Source: Neisseriaceae bacterium TC5R-5 (GTDB taxonomy: Bacteria; Pseudomonadota; Gammaproteobacteria; Burkholderiales; Chromobacteriaceae). From it: a stretch of DNA of 64,000 nt. Shown piece by piece: positions 55,392 to 63,433 of the stretch. Location of the stretch: positions 65,500-129,499 of the forward strand of contig JACCFC020000001.1 of NCBI GenBank assembly GCA_020830965.2. The letters are read 5' to 3'. The position numbers and the translations under genes were made by a program. The notes beneath the pieces are model-generated. The model was not told where the DNA came from and did not search any database. It saw only the letters and a program-made list of their open reading frames with translations. The stretch's first letter is position 1. Every line of letters begins with the position of its first letter.

Positions 55392-55846
55392 CGGAAGTCA
55401 GTCAGACAGTCGCCGCACCGTTAAGGTGGGGAGGAAAGTCCGGGCTCCATAGAGCAGGATGCCGGCTAATGACCGGACGTCGTGAGGCGATGGAAAGTGG
55501 CGCAGAGAGCTAAACCGCCGATGGCCGGATGAAGCCCTGTTACAGGGGCGGAGTCTTTATTCTGCAGAGTGATCTGCAGGACGGATCAGGCAAGGGTGAA
55601 AAGGTGTACTGGTCGGGTGAGAGCCCGGCCGGACAAGTAGGCGTGGAACCCTACATTGCGGTAAGAGCGCACCGCGGACGTGGTAACACGGACGGCAGGC
55701 TAAACCCCATCTGGAGCAAGACCAAATAGGGGAAGATTAACGTTGCTCGCGTTTTTCCCCGGGTAGGTCGCTTGAGCTTGCTGGTAACAGCCGGCCTAGA
55801 CGAATGACTGTCCAACGACAAAACCCGGCTTATCGACTGACTTCCG
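55392..55846 (+). ncRNA. rnpB: RNase P RNA, bacterial type A
   Basis: This is the catalytic RNA of ribonuclease P, which matures tRNA 5' ends. The P1 stem is a perfect 12 bp (CGGAAGTCAGTC at 55392-55403 with GACTGACTTCCG at 55835-55846). Conserved core elements are present: AGACAGTCGCCGC, GAGGAAAGTCCGGGCTCC, AAACCGCCGATGGCC, GGTAAGAGCGCACCG, GCAAGACCAAATAGGGG and the 3' GAATGACTGTCC, followed by AAAACCCGGCTTA. The length of 455 bases is larger than E. coli M1 RNA. Open frames across it are spurious. Confidence 0.97.
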
Positions 55847-55976
55847 CCTTCCTACCGCAGTGCTATGCGTGCTGCACGCACGGCTCGTGCTTAAAAAATA
55901 AGCAAAAATTTGCCGTCAACGCCCGAACAGCAGTACAATGCGCCCCTTTTTTCTGAAGTGCTCACGTTTGCCTGTT

Positions 55977-56987
55977 ATGCATATTGGTCAATATCTACTT
56001 AAAAATCAGCTGATTGTCGCCCCGATGGCAGGAGTGACGGATAGGCCATTTCGTATGCTCTGCAAACGTTTGGGGGCAGGGCTGGCAGTATCGGAAATGA
56101 TCACCTCCAATAAAGCGCTGTGGGGGACGAAAAAGACTCTGCGTCGCGCCGATCATTGTGGTGAAGTGGAGCCGATTTCGGTACAGATTGCCGGTTCTGA
56201 TCCGGTACAAATGGCGGAAGCGGCTAAACTGAATGTGGAGCAGGGCGCGCAGATCATCGACATCAATATGGGCTGTCCGGCGAAGAAGGTTTGTAATGTG
56301 GCTGCCGGTTCCGCTTTGCTGCGCGATGAGGTACTAGTGGCGCGTATTCTGGAGGCTGTGGTGCGGGCGGTATCAGTGCCGGTAACATTAAAAACACGTA
56401 CCGGCTGGAGTGTGGAACATCGCAATGCCTTACGGGTGGCTAGGCTGGCTGAAGAGTGCGGTATTGCTGCTTTGGCCTTGCATGGCCGAACCCGGGAAGA
56501 CATGTATCGTGGTGCTGCCGAATACGACACTATTCGCGCGGTGAAGCAAGCTGTTCGTATTCCGGTTATCGCTAATGGAGATATTGATTCCCCGCAAAAA
56601 GCGCACTGGGTACTGGCACATACCGGCGCAGATGCCATTATGATAGGACGGGCAGCGCAAGGGCGGCCCTGGATCTTTCGTGAGATTCAGCATTTTCTGG
56701 ACAATGGGGTGTGTCTGCCAGCACCCAGGGTGCAGGAAATCCACCAGTTGATGCTGGAACATCTGGATGAATTATATTTTTTCTATGGTGAATATTCCGG
56801 CTGTCGCATTGCACGCAAACATATTGCTTGGTACACCAAGGGTTTGCGTGGCAGTCATGAGTTTCGTCAGCGTATGTACCAGTTGGAAAGCACGCAAGAG
56901 CAAAGACAGGCAACCACTGATTATTTTGACCGTTTGAGCGGGGAGTCCGAATGCTTGGTGTATTTGGATGGTGATGACGGTATCTGA
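55977..56987 (+). CDS. dusB: tRNA-dihydrouridine synthase B
   Basis: DusB is an FMN enzyme of 336 residues that reduces uridine to dihydrouridine in the tRNA D-loop. The TIM barrel begins NQLIVAPMAGVTDRPFRMLC and carries the catalytic-Cys region INMGCPAKKVCN, LKTRTGW and NGDIDSPQKA. I chose the ATG at 55977, which gives the family start; the upstream frame has 13 extra codons. There is no clear ribosome site. The dusB-fis pair is conserved. Confidence 0.96.
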   Translation: MHIGQYLLKNQLIVAPMAGVTDRPFRMLCKRLGAGLAVSEMITSNKALWGTKKTLRRADHCGEVEPISVQIAGSDPVQMAEAAKLNVEQGAQIIDINMGCPAKKVCNVAAGSALLRDEVLVARILEAVVRAVSVPVTLKTRTGWSVEHRNALRVARLAEECGIAALALHGRTREDMYRGAAEYDTIRAVKQAVRIPVIANGDIDSPQKAHWVLAHTGADAIMIGRAAQGRPWIFREIQHFLDNGVCLPAPRVQEIHQLMLEHLDELYFFYGEYSGCRIARKHIAWYTKGLRGSHEFRQRMYQLESTQEQRQATTDYFDRLSGESECLVYLDGDDGI

Positions 56988-57006
56988 TTTGGGTAAAAAA
57001 ATAGCC

Positions 57007-57243
57007 ATGTATAATAATGAACATATTTCACAGTCAGTTCGTCTAGCGATGGAGCAGTATTTTCGTGACCTGGACGGGGAAGACCCAGCGGCCATCTATA
57101 CCATGGTGTTGGCCTGTGTCGAGAAACCCCTCTTGGAGGTGGTTCTGGTGCATACCCAGGGCAACCAGACGCGAGCAGCGGAGTTGCTGGGTTTGAATCG
57201 CAACACGCTGCGCAAAAAGATGAAGACCTATGATTTAATCTGA
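57007..57243 (+). CDS. fis: DNA-binding protein Fis
   Basis: Fis is a nucleoid protein that bends DNA and activates rRNA and other growth-linked promoters. This copy has 78 residues if started at ATG 57007 (MYNNEHISQSVRLAMEQYFR), the usual short form in betaproteobacteria without the E. coli N-terminal arm. The C-terminal helix-turn-helix GNQTRAAELLGLNRNTLRKK is strongly conserved. An ATG at 56968 inside dusB would add 13 residues. A terminator follows. Confidence 0.94.
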   Translation: MYNNEHISQSVRLAMEQYFRDLDGEDPAAIYTMVLACVEKPLLEVVLVHTQGNQTRAAELLGLNRNTLRKKMKTYDLI

Positions 57244-57247
57244 AGAT

Positions 57248-57287
57248 AAACCGGCCATTCTTAATAAGGTGGCCGGTTTTTTGTTTT
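57248..57287 (+). terminator. Rho-independent terminator of dusB-fis
   Basis: AAACCGGCCA (57248-57257) pairs with TGGCCGGTTT (57270-57279), followed by TTTGTTTTT. It lies 5 bases after the fis stop. Confidence 0.93.
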
Positions 57288-57311
57288 TCCTTGTCAACGT
57301 GGTAGAGAATT

Positions 57312-58889
57312 ATGAGCAAAATTGAACGTGCGCTACTGAGCGTTTCCGATAAAACGGGTGTGTTGGAGTTTGCCCAGGCACTGGTTAGCCAGGGCGTACA
57401 CCTGCTGTCCACCGGCGGTACCGCCAAATTACTGGCACAAGCAGGTATTGCGGTGACTGAGGTATCTGATTACACCGGCTTTCCGGAGATGCTGGATGGG
57501 CGTGTCAAAACCCTGCATCCGAAAGTGCACGGCGGTATTTTAGGACGGCGTGACCTGCCCGAGCATACTGCTAAAATGGCAGAGCATGAGATTGGCAATA
57601 TTGACCTAGTATGCGTCAACCTTTATCCATTTGAGGCGACGATTGCCCAGCCGGGCTGTGTGCTGGAAGACGCTATTGAAAATATCGATATTGGCGGCCC
57701 GGCCATGGTGCGTTCAGCAGCCAAAAACTGGGCACACGTCGCCATCGTTACTGATGCATCCGACTATGCTGAGTTGATAAAAGAAATGCAGGCCAGTGCT
57801 GGCCAGCTCTCCAAAACTACCCGTTTTGCTCTGGCCAAAAAAGCCTTCAGCCATACCGCTGCGTATGATGGGGCCATCTCCAATTACCTTACCAGCCTGG
57901 CAGAGGGCGAACTGAGCGGCCAGCCCGAGCGATTGGCCTTCCCTAATCGCTTAAATGCCCAGTTTGTGAAGGTGCAGGACATGCGTTATGGCGAAAACCC
58001 GCACCAAGCAGCGGCGTTTTATCGTGATCTGGATCCTGCTGCCGGCAGCATTGCTCATTATCAGCAGTTACAGGGCAAGGAACTCTCTTATAACAATATC
58101 GCCGATGCCGATGCCGCCTGGGAGGCGGTCAAAACCTTTGACCAGACCGCCTGCGTGATCGTCAAGCATGCCAATCCCTGTGGCGTTGCCGTGGCTAGTG
58201 ACCCGCTCAGCGCTTATCGTCTCGCTCTGGCTACCGATACCACCAGCGCTTTTGGCGGCATTATCGCGTTCAACTGTCCGATTGATGTCGATACCGTTGA
58301 GGCCGTAACGGGGCAATTTCTGGAAGTGCTGATTGCCCCGGCCTTTACCGATGCTGCCAAGGCACTGATTGCGACCAAGAAAAACGTGCGGGTATTGCAA
58401 ATTCCGCTGGCCGCTGGTGCGAATCGTTTTGAGATGAAGCGCGTTGGTGGCGGTGTGTTGGTACAAACGCCGGATATCCGTAATATCACCCCGCAGGAAT
58501 TGCGTGTGGTCAGCAAGCGCCAGCCTAGTGCGCAGGAAATGTCGGATTTACTGTTTGCCTGGCGTGTCGCCAAGTTCGTGAAGTCCAATGCGATTGTATT
58601 CTGTCAGCAAGGCCGTACCGTGGGTATTGGCGCCGGACAGATGAGTCGTGTCGACTCCACCCGCATCGCCGCCCGTAAGGCTCAGGATGCCGGCTTGAGC
58701 TTGCAGGGGGCGGTTGCGTCTTCTGATGCCTTCTTCCCCTTCCGTGACGGGATTGATGTGATTGCCGAGCAGGGTATCAAGGCTATTATTCAGCCTGGCG
58801 GTTCCATGCGAGATGAAGAAGTGTTTGCCGCCGCAGACGAACATGGCATGGCGATGGTCCTGACCGGGGTACGTCATTTCCGGCATTAA
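57312..58889 (+). CDS. purH: Bifunctional AICAR formyltransferase/IMP cyclohydrolase
   Basis: PurH carries out the last two steps of IMP synthesis, formylating AICAR and closing the ring. The 525-residue protein starts with the cyclohydrolase (MGS-like) domain (residues 1-150, [15 protein letters not shown] and [15 protein letters not shown]). The transformylase part follows ([39 protein letters not shown]). TGGTAGAG precedes the ATG. Confidence 0.98.
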   Translation: MSKIERALLSVSDKTGVLEFAQALVSQGVHLLSTGGTAKLLAQAGIAVTEVSDYTGFPEMLDGRVKTLHPKVHGGILGRRDLPEHTAKMAEHEIGNIDLVCVNLYPFEATIAQPGCVLEDAIENIDIGGPAMVRSAAKNWAHVAIVTDASDYAELIKEMQASAGQLSKTTRFALAKKAFSHTAAYDGAISNYLTSLAEGELSGQPERLAFPNRLNAQFVKVQDMRYGENPHQAAAFYRDLDPAAGSIAHYQQLQGKELSYNNIADADAAWEAVKTFDQTACVIVKHANPCGVAVASDPLSAYRLALATDTTSAFGGIIAFNCPIDVDTVEAVTGQFLEVLIAPAFTDAAKALIATKKNVRVLQIPLAAGANRFEMKRVGGGVLVQTPDIRNITPQELRVVSKRQPSAQEMSDLLFAWRVAKFVKSNAIVFCQQGRTVGIGAGQMSRVDSTRIAARKAQDAGLSLQGAVASSDAFFPFRDGIDVIAEQGIKAIIQPGGSMRDEEVFAAADEHGMAMVLTGVRHFRH

Positions 58890-58974
58890 ACACGCACATA
58901 TTGTGTGCTGCTGGTGCGATTCGTGTAGACGAAAAGCGTGCTGGCAGCTCTCGCCCTATTAAGGATTAACACTT

Positions 58975-60252
58975 ATGAAAGTTCTCGTCATTGGTTCTGG
59001 TGGCCGTGAACATGCTCTAGCCTGGCGTATCGCGCAATCTAGTCGCGTCTCCAAAGTGTTTGTGGCACCGGGTAATGCCGGCACTGCGCTGGATGCTAAT
59101 CTGACCAATATCGACTTGCGCAGCGTTACGCAGTGGCTGGAGTTTGCTAAACAGGAAAAAATAGAATTGACCGTGGTGGGGCCGGAGGCACCATTAGCTG
59201 ATGGAATCGTCGACGCGTTTCGTGCCGAGGGCCTGAAGATTTTTGGCCCGACGCAATATTGTGCACAACTGGAAAGCTCCAAGGATTTCGCCAAAGCATT
59301 TATGCAGCGTCATGCTATTCCCACCGCTGCTTATCAAACCTTCGAAGATGCCCATGCCGCGCATGCCTATGTGGACAGCAAGGGCGCACCTATCGTGATC
59401 AAGGCCGATGGCCTGGCGGCCGGTAAAGGTGTCGTGGTGGCGTTGAGCCTGGCCGAAGCTCATGCTGCGATTGATGACATGCTGCTGGATAACAAGCTGG
59501 GCACTGCTGGTGCACGCGTGGTGATTGAAGACTTTTTGCAGGGTGAAGAAGCCAGTTTCATCGTGATGGTGGATGGGGAGCATGTATTGGCGATGGCCAC
59601 CAGCCAGGATCACAAGCGTTTACGTGATCATGACCAGGGCCCCAATACCGGTGGAATGGGTGCTTATAGCCCGGCACCGGTGGTAACGCCAGCCATTCAT
59701 AACCGTGTCATGCGGGACATCATTCTGCCTACGGTGCAGGGCATGAAGCAGGAAGGGCATAGTTATACCGGTTTTTTATACGCCGGATTGATGATCGATG
59801 CGCAAGGCAAGCCCTACACCATTGAGTTTAATTGCCGCTTTGGTGACCCGGAAACCCAGCCCATCATGGCACGTCTGAAGTCGGACTTTACTGTGTTGCT
59901 GGAAGCCGGTGTGAATGGTCGGCTGAACCAAGTGGAAGTAGAGTGGGATCGTCGCGTTGCATTAGGGGTGGTACTGGCCGCAGCGGGTTACCCAGAAGCG
60001 CCCCGCAATGGCGATTTGATCAGCAATGTGCCTGCTGATAGTGAGGATAGTCTGCTTTTCCATGCCGGAACCAGCCTGGATGCCGACAAGCAGTTGCGCA
60101 CCAGTGGTGGTAGGGTACTTTGCGCGGTGGGGCTGGGCGATAGTGTGCGCATGGCACAGAACAAAGCCTACGCGCTGGCGGATCAGATTGAGTTTGCTGG
60201 TAAGCAGTTGCGGCGTGATATTGGCGCGCGTGCCTTAGTGAAGCGCAATTGA
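58975..60252 (+). CDS. purD: Phosphoribosylamine--glycine ligase
   Basis: PurD (GAR synthetase, 425 residues) is an ATP-grasp enzyme in early purine synthesis. It begins MKVLVIGSGGREHALAWRIA and contains KADGLAAGKGVVVA, the signature RFGDPETQ and GMGAYSPAP. AAGGATTAACACTT precedes the ATG. purH-purD adjacency is common; the gap of 85 bases suggests one transcript. Confidence 0.98.
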   Translation: MKVLVIGSGGREHALAWRIAQSSRVSKVFVAPGNAGTALDANLTNIDLRSVTQWLEFAKQEKIELTVVGPEAPLADGIVDAFRAEGLKIFGPTQYCAQLESSKDFAKAFMQRHAIPTAAYQTFEDAHAAHAYVDSKGAPIVIKADGLAAGKGVVVALSLAEAHAAIDDMLLDNKLGTAGARVVIEDFLQGEEASFIVMVDGEHVLAMATSQDHKRLRDHDQGPNTGGMGAYSPAPVVTPAIHNRVMRDIILPTVQGMKQEGHSYTGFLYAGLMIDAQGKPYTIEFNCRFGDPETQPIMARLKSDFTVLLEAGVNGRLNQVEVEWDRRVALGVVLAAAGYPEAPRNGDLISNVPADSEDSLLFHAGTSLDADKQLRTSGGRVLCAVGLGDSVRMAQNKAYALADQIEFAGKQLRRDIGARALVKRN

Positions 60253-60263
60253 TTGTATATGGT

Positions 60264-60300
60264 TAACGACAAGGGCCTGCTTAGCAGGCCCTTGTCGTTA
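60264..60300. terminator. Perfect 17-bp hairpin after purD
   Basis: TAACGACAAGGGCCTGC (60264-60280) is exactly inverse to 60284-60300, with a TTA loop. No T-run follows on the plus strand. It lies 11 bases after purD and probably ended both purD and the convergent gene whose remnant follows. Confidence 0.8.
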
Positions 60301-60307
60301 GTGGCAC

Positions 60308-60469
60308 TTAAGCGACCAAGTGCCTCACTATACTGGCTAAATGTCGACCAAGTACGGCCTGCTGCTCCGCCTTCAGATGCACGTCATCTTTTCGGCTGGT
60401 GGCAATATAGCTATTGGCATCCGCTAGCAGGTTTAGAACTAAAAAGTAAATGATATTCGACTCGTTATG
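60308..60469 (-). pseudogene. C-terminal gene fragment, family not recognised
   Basis: On the minus strand a frame of 53 codons ends with protein-like sequence (LLADANSYIATSRKDDVHLK, then AEQQAVLGRHLASIVRHLVA and TAA). It has no start and its upstream end runs into AT-rich DNA at about 60440. I infer the tail of a gene whose 5' part was lost when the accessory patch at 60.45-60.96 kb was acquired. The stop faces the purD hairpin, as expected for a real gene end. Confidence 0.4.
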
Positions 60470-60504
60470 CTACCCCATACGTAGTCGTAAAAACTTTAGA
60501 AAAT

Positions 60505-60531
60505 GTATAAAATCCTCTTTGATTAATCAAA
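60505..60531 (+). promoter_or_regulatory. -10 element and perfect palindrome before the orphan regulator
   Basis: A TATAAAA box lies at about 60506-60512, followed by TTTGATTAATCAAA (60518-60531), a perfect 14-base palindrome 20 bases before the ATG. The position at or just after the start of transcription suits an operator. The 2-base spacing between TTGAT and ATCAA differs from the 4 bases of an FNR site. Confidence 0.5.
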
Positions 60532-60551
60532 TTGAATAACAAAGGAGTCTC

Positions 60552-60959
60552 ATGCCTATCCATCTAGATTCATTTGTCTCTGTACCACTTCCGACCTCAT
60601 TGGTGGCTAGACTTCTCAAACGATCACCAGACGGGGTTAGTGCATTGATAGAAACTATTGTCACAGACTTTTTGGATCGTATCGAGGAAGAGTTATGCAT
60701 ACCAACCAAATCTGTTGGCATCCTTTGGGGAGCGCTTTTCCTACCTGATGGTACAGAAATCAGAACTAAGTATTTTGGCGAATTCAAGATCGCCAAAATT
60801 GAATCACAGTCGATTGTGTGGGACGGCGAGGTGTATCCGTCGCCTGCACAACTCGTAAACGCTATGCGCGGTGGGAAAATGAATAATGCATGGCGTGAAC
60901 TGCAAATTAAACGTCCAAGCGACAAGACATGGATGTCCGCGCAGTCGCTTCGTCGATAG
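60552..60959 (+). CDS. Orphan predicted DNA-binding protein, RHH-like plus RAMA-like
   Basis: This 135-residue protein looks two-part. Residues 8-45 (FVSVPLPTSLVARLLKRSPD, then GVSALIETIVTDFLDR) fit the strand-helix-helix pattern of ribbon-helix-helix DNA-binding domains. Residues 55-135 fit the pattern of RAMA-like domains seen with DNA methylases and nucleases: DGTEIR, then WDGEVYPSPAQLVNAM, NNAWRELQIKRPSD, and a final W-plus-LR. Both assignments are mine by eye. AAAGGAG lies 8 bases before the ATG. No partner gene is adjacent. AT content and the broken gene upstream suggest acquisition. Confidence 0.6.
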   Translation: MPIHLDSFVSVPLPTSLVARLLKRSPDGVSALIETIVTDFLDRIEEELCIPTKSVGILWGALFLPDGTEIRTKYFGEFKIAKIESQSIVWDGEVYPSPAQLVNAMRGGKMNNAWRELQIKRPSDKTWMSAQSLRR

Positions 60960-61095
60960 GTAGTTTAAGTGCAAAGCTGCGTGGCGTATCGTGTGATATG
61001 CGCATAAGTTTAGCTGAACAAAGTATAAATTACAGATGGATTGCCAGTCTGTCAAAAAGTAGAATTCTCTCTTTTTACCGAGTTAGTCATTAGCC

Positions 61096-61368
61096 ATGTC
61101 TTACACGCTGTATTGCTATTTTAAAGTCAATGCGCCTGCGCAGCCCATACTTACCGCTTTGCAGGCCATGCAGCGAGAACTACTGGCCAGTACCCGGATT
61201 GCTGGACAATTATTGCGCCGGCGCGATGATGCGGCGACCTGGATGGAGGTTTATGCCGGGATTGAGAGCGCCGACACTTTTCGCCAGCATTGGCTTGCTG
61301 CCCGGCAGCGCCATAACTTGCCGCCATTGTTATGCCATGAAGAGTGGTTTGAGGCGTTGACAGACTAG
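61096..61368 (+). CDS. DUF4936 family protein
   Basis: The 90-residue product matches DUF4936, a small alpha-beta protein of betaproteobacteria (TLYCYFKVNAPAQPILTALQ, then RRRDDAATWMEVYAGIE and HEEWFE). The ferredoxin-like pattern suggests a dimeric binding fold. Function is unknown. It sits 39 bases before the dehydrogenase gene and is probably cotranscribed. Confidence 0.8.
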   Translation: MSYTLYCYFKVNAPAQPILTALQAMQRELLASTRIAGQLLRRRDDAATWMEVYAGIESADTFRQHWLAARQRHNLPPLLCHEEWFEALTD

Positions 61369-61407
61369 TGCCGCCTACCATCGATACTCAACATAAGGAA
61401 ACAGCTA

Positions 61408-62184
61408 ATGTCACATACTCACCCCCAGCGTATTGCGCTGGTTACCGGGGCCTCCTCTGGTTTTGGACGCGCAATTTGTGAGCGTATGGTCAAAGACGGT
61501 TATCGTGTGATTGCTGCCGCCCGTCGTATGGATAGGTTGGTACAGCTGCATGATCAGTTGGGGCCGCAGTTATTGCCGTGGGAACTGGATGTCTGTGATG
61601 CCGTCGCGGTGCAGGCATTGCTGGCGGATTTACCTGCTGAATTCCGGCATATAGATGTGCTGGTCAACAATGCCGGTCTGGCTCTGGGTTTGGAACCGGC
61701 ACATCAAGCCCATCTGGAAGATTGGGAAACCATGATCGCTACCAATATCAGCGGGCTCACGCGCATTACCCGTGCGCTGTTGCCAGGCATGGTGGAACGG
61801 CGGCGTGGGCATATTATCAATATGGGGTCTATTGCTGGCACCTATCCGTATCCGGGGGGCAATGTTTACGGTGCGACTAAGGCCTTTGTTGCACAGTTCA
61901 GCCTGAACCTGCGTGCTGATCTGGCCGGTACCGGCATACGGGTGAGTGATGTGCAGCCCGGTTTATGTGGCGGTACTGAGTTCTCCGCAGTACGTTTTCA
62001 TGGTGATGAACAAAAGGCACAGGCGGTGTACCGCGATGTGCAGCCGCTGACGGCGCTAGATGTGGCGGAAGCCGTCAGCTGGATTGCCAATCTGCCGGCG
62101 CATGTGAATATCAATAGTATTGAAATGATGCCGGTGGCGCAGTCGTTTTCGGCTTTGCAGATCACGCGCGAGAATCAGAGTTAA
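61408..62184 (+). CDS. Short-chain dehydrogenase, YdfG-like
   Basis: This 258-residue NAD(P)-dependent oxidoreductase shows the cofactor loop VTGASSGFGRAICER, the structural NNAGLALG, and the catalytic Ser, Tyr and Lys in NMGSIAGTYPYPGGNVYGATKAF. The overall sequence is closest to YdfG, which oxidises 3-hydroxy acids such as L-allo-threonine using NADP; Arg38-Arg39 (AAARRMDRL) supports NADP preference. AAGGAAA precedes the ATG. Confidence 0.9.
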   Translation: MSHTHPQRIALVTGASSGFGRAICERMVKDGYRVIAAARRMDRLVQLHDQLGPQLLPWELDVCDAVAVQALLADLPAEFRHIDVLVNNAGLALGLEPAHQAHLEDWETMIATNISGLTRITRALLPGMVERRRGHIINMGSIAGTYPYPGGNVYGATKAFVAQFSLNLRADLAGTGIRVSDVQPGLCGGTEFSAVRFHGDEQKAQAVYRDVQPLTALDVAEAVSWIANLPAHVNINSIEMMPVAQSFSALQITRENQS

Positions 62185-62194
62185 CTGCCCACGT

Positions 62195-62224
62195 GAAAAC
62201 GGCAACACTGATGTTGCCGTTTTC
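62195..62224. terminator. Bidirectional terminator
   Basis: GAAAACGGCAACA (62195-62207) pairs perfectly with TGTTGCCGTTTTC (62212-62224) around a CTGA loop. It lies between the convergent dehydrogenase and symporter genes, with A and T runs inside the arms for both directions. Confidence 0.9.
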
Positions 62225-62241
62225 TGTCTGCTTGTTCTTCG

Positions 62242-63390
62242 TTATTTCTTACGCGCCATGATCTTATCCAGCCACAGCGCTATCACGCCGTCACCTGTCA
62301 CATTGCAAGCCGTACCAAAGCTATCCTGTGCCAGATACAAGGCAATCATCAGGGCCAGGCTGGCTTCCGGAAAATGTAGCATGCTGGCGAGTAGGCCCAG
62401 TGCCGACATCACCGCGCCGCCCGGTGCGCCGGGTGCGGCCACCATGGTAATGCCCAATAGGAAAATAAAGGGCAGCATGACCCCCCAAGTGGGAACCTCC
62501 AAACCTGCCGTCATCAGCATCACCGCAGTGGCACAGGTGACTAGTGTGATAGTAGAGCCGCTTAGGTGAATCGTGGCGCACAAGGGCATCACAAAATCGG
62601 CCACCGGTTCGGAGACTTTCATGCTTTTGGCCGAACGTAGCGCCACCGGGATGGTCGCGGCGGAGGACATCGTACCCAGTGCGGTGAGGTAGGCCGGCAG
62701 CATCTGGCGAATCAGTGACAGCGGATTGCGTCCATGGGCCAAGCCGGTGACACTATACAACACGGTTAGCCATAGCCAGTGCAGCGCAATAGCGAGAACC
62801 AGTACCACCCCAAAGGTACGCAAGGTGCTGAACACCGAGCCATCGGCTGCCATTTCGGCAAACACGCAGGCGATATAGGCGGGTAAGAGCGGAATCAATA
62901 CCCGGGCCAAGACCAGCTCGATAATATCCTTACCCTGGTCGATGACCTCTTTGATGCGTAGCGCACGGGTAATGGCAATGCCCAGGCCAAACACAAAAGC
63001 CAGCATCAGGGCGGTCATCACATCAAAGACCGGTTTGATCTCCAGCTTGAACCAGGGTTGCAGTGGAGAAGATTGCTGCGTACTGCGTACCCCTTCGGCA
63101 ATAAAATGAGGGAGTACATTGCTGGCGATAGCAAAGGCAGCAATGCCGGCAATGATGGTAGACCCATAAGCCAGCCCCACCGTCCAGCCGAGCATGCGCC
63201 CGGAGTTGGTTTCTAATGCTGCGATGCCGCTCATGATGTAGAACACGATAATCAGCGGGATCATAAAGCCGATAAACTGGCCAAATAAGCCTTTAACGGT
63301 CAAGAGTAGACTTAGTACCCCGCTAGGTGCTAGCAGACCGAGTAGCAAACCGGCTGCGATGCCCAGTAATAATTTCAAAATCAGTTTCAT
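62242..63390 (-). CDS. Dicarboxylate/amino acid:cation symporter (DAACS family)
   Basis: This inner-membrane Na+ or H+ coupled transporter has 382 residues and about eight membrane helices plus re-entrant loops. The family hairpin shows as GTMSSAATIPVALRSAKSMK, and the later substrate/ion region as PLCATIHLSGSTITLV and APGAPGGAVMSALGLL. At 382 residues it is shorter than GltP or DctA. The substrate cannot be named from sequence. It follows pabC on the same strand after 43 bases. Confidence 0.9.
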   Translation of the reverse strand: MKLILKLLLGIAAGLLLGLLAPSGVLSLLLTVKGLFGQFIGFMIPLIIVFYIMSGIAALETNSGRMLGWTVGLAYGSTIIAGIAAFAIASNVLPHFIAEGVRSTQQSSPLQPWFKLEIKPVFDVMTALMLAFVFGLGIAITRALRIKEVIDQGKDIIELVLARVLIPLLPAYIACVFAEMAADGSVFSTLRTFGVVLVLAIALHWLWLTVLYSVTGLAHGRNPLSLIRQMLPAYLTALGTMSSAATIPVALRSAKSMKVSEPVADFVMPLCATIHLSGSTITLVTCATAVMLMTAGLEVPTWGVMLPFIFLLGITMVAAPGAPGGAVMSALGLLASMLHFPEASLALMIALYLAQDSFGTACNVTGDGVIALWLDKIMARKK

Positions 63391-63433
63391 GGTAAGGTCT
63401 TTCTATATCAAGACAGCAATCAGCCAGCCTTGT

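Noticed and set aside
55529-55729. Plus-strand open frame of 66 codons
   Set aside because: It lies entirely inside the RNase P RNA, whose conserved core explains the sequence.
60518-60531. FNR/Anr box
   Set aside because: TTGAT and ATCAA are separated by 2 bases rather than the 4 of the consensus.
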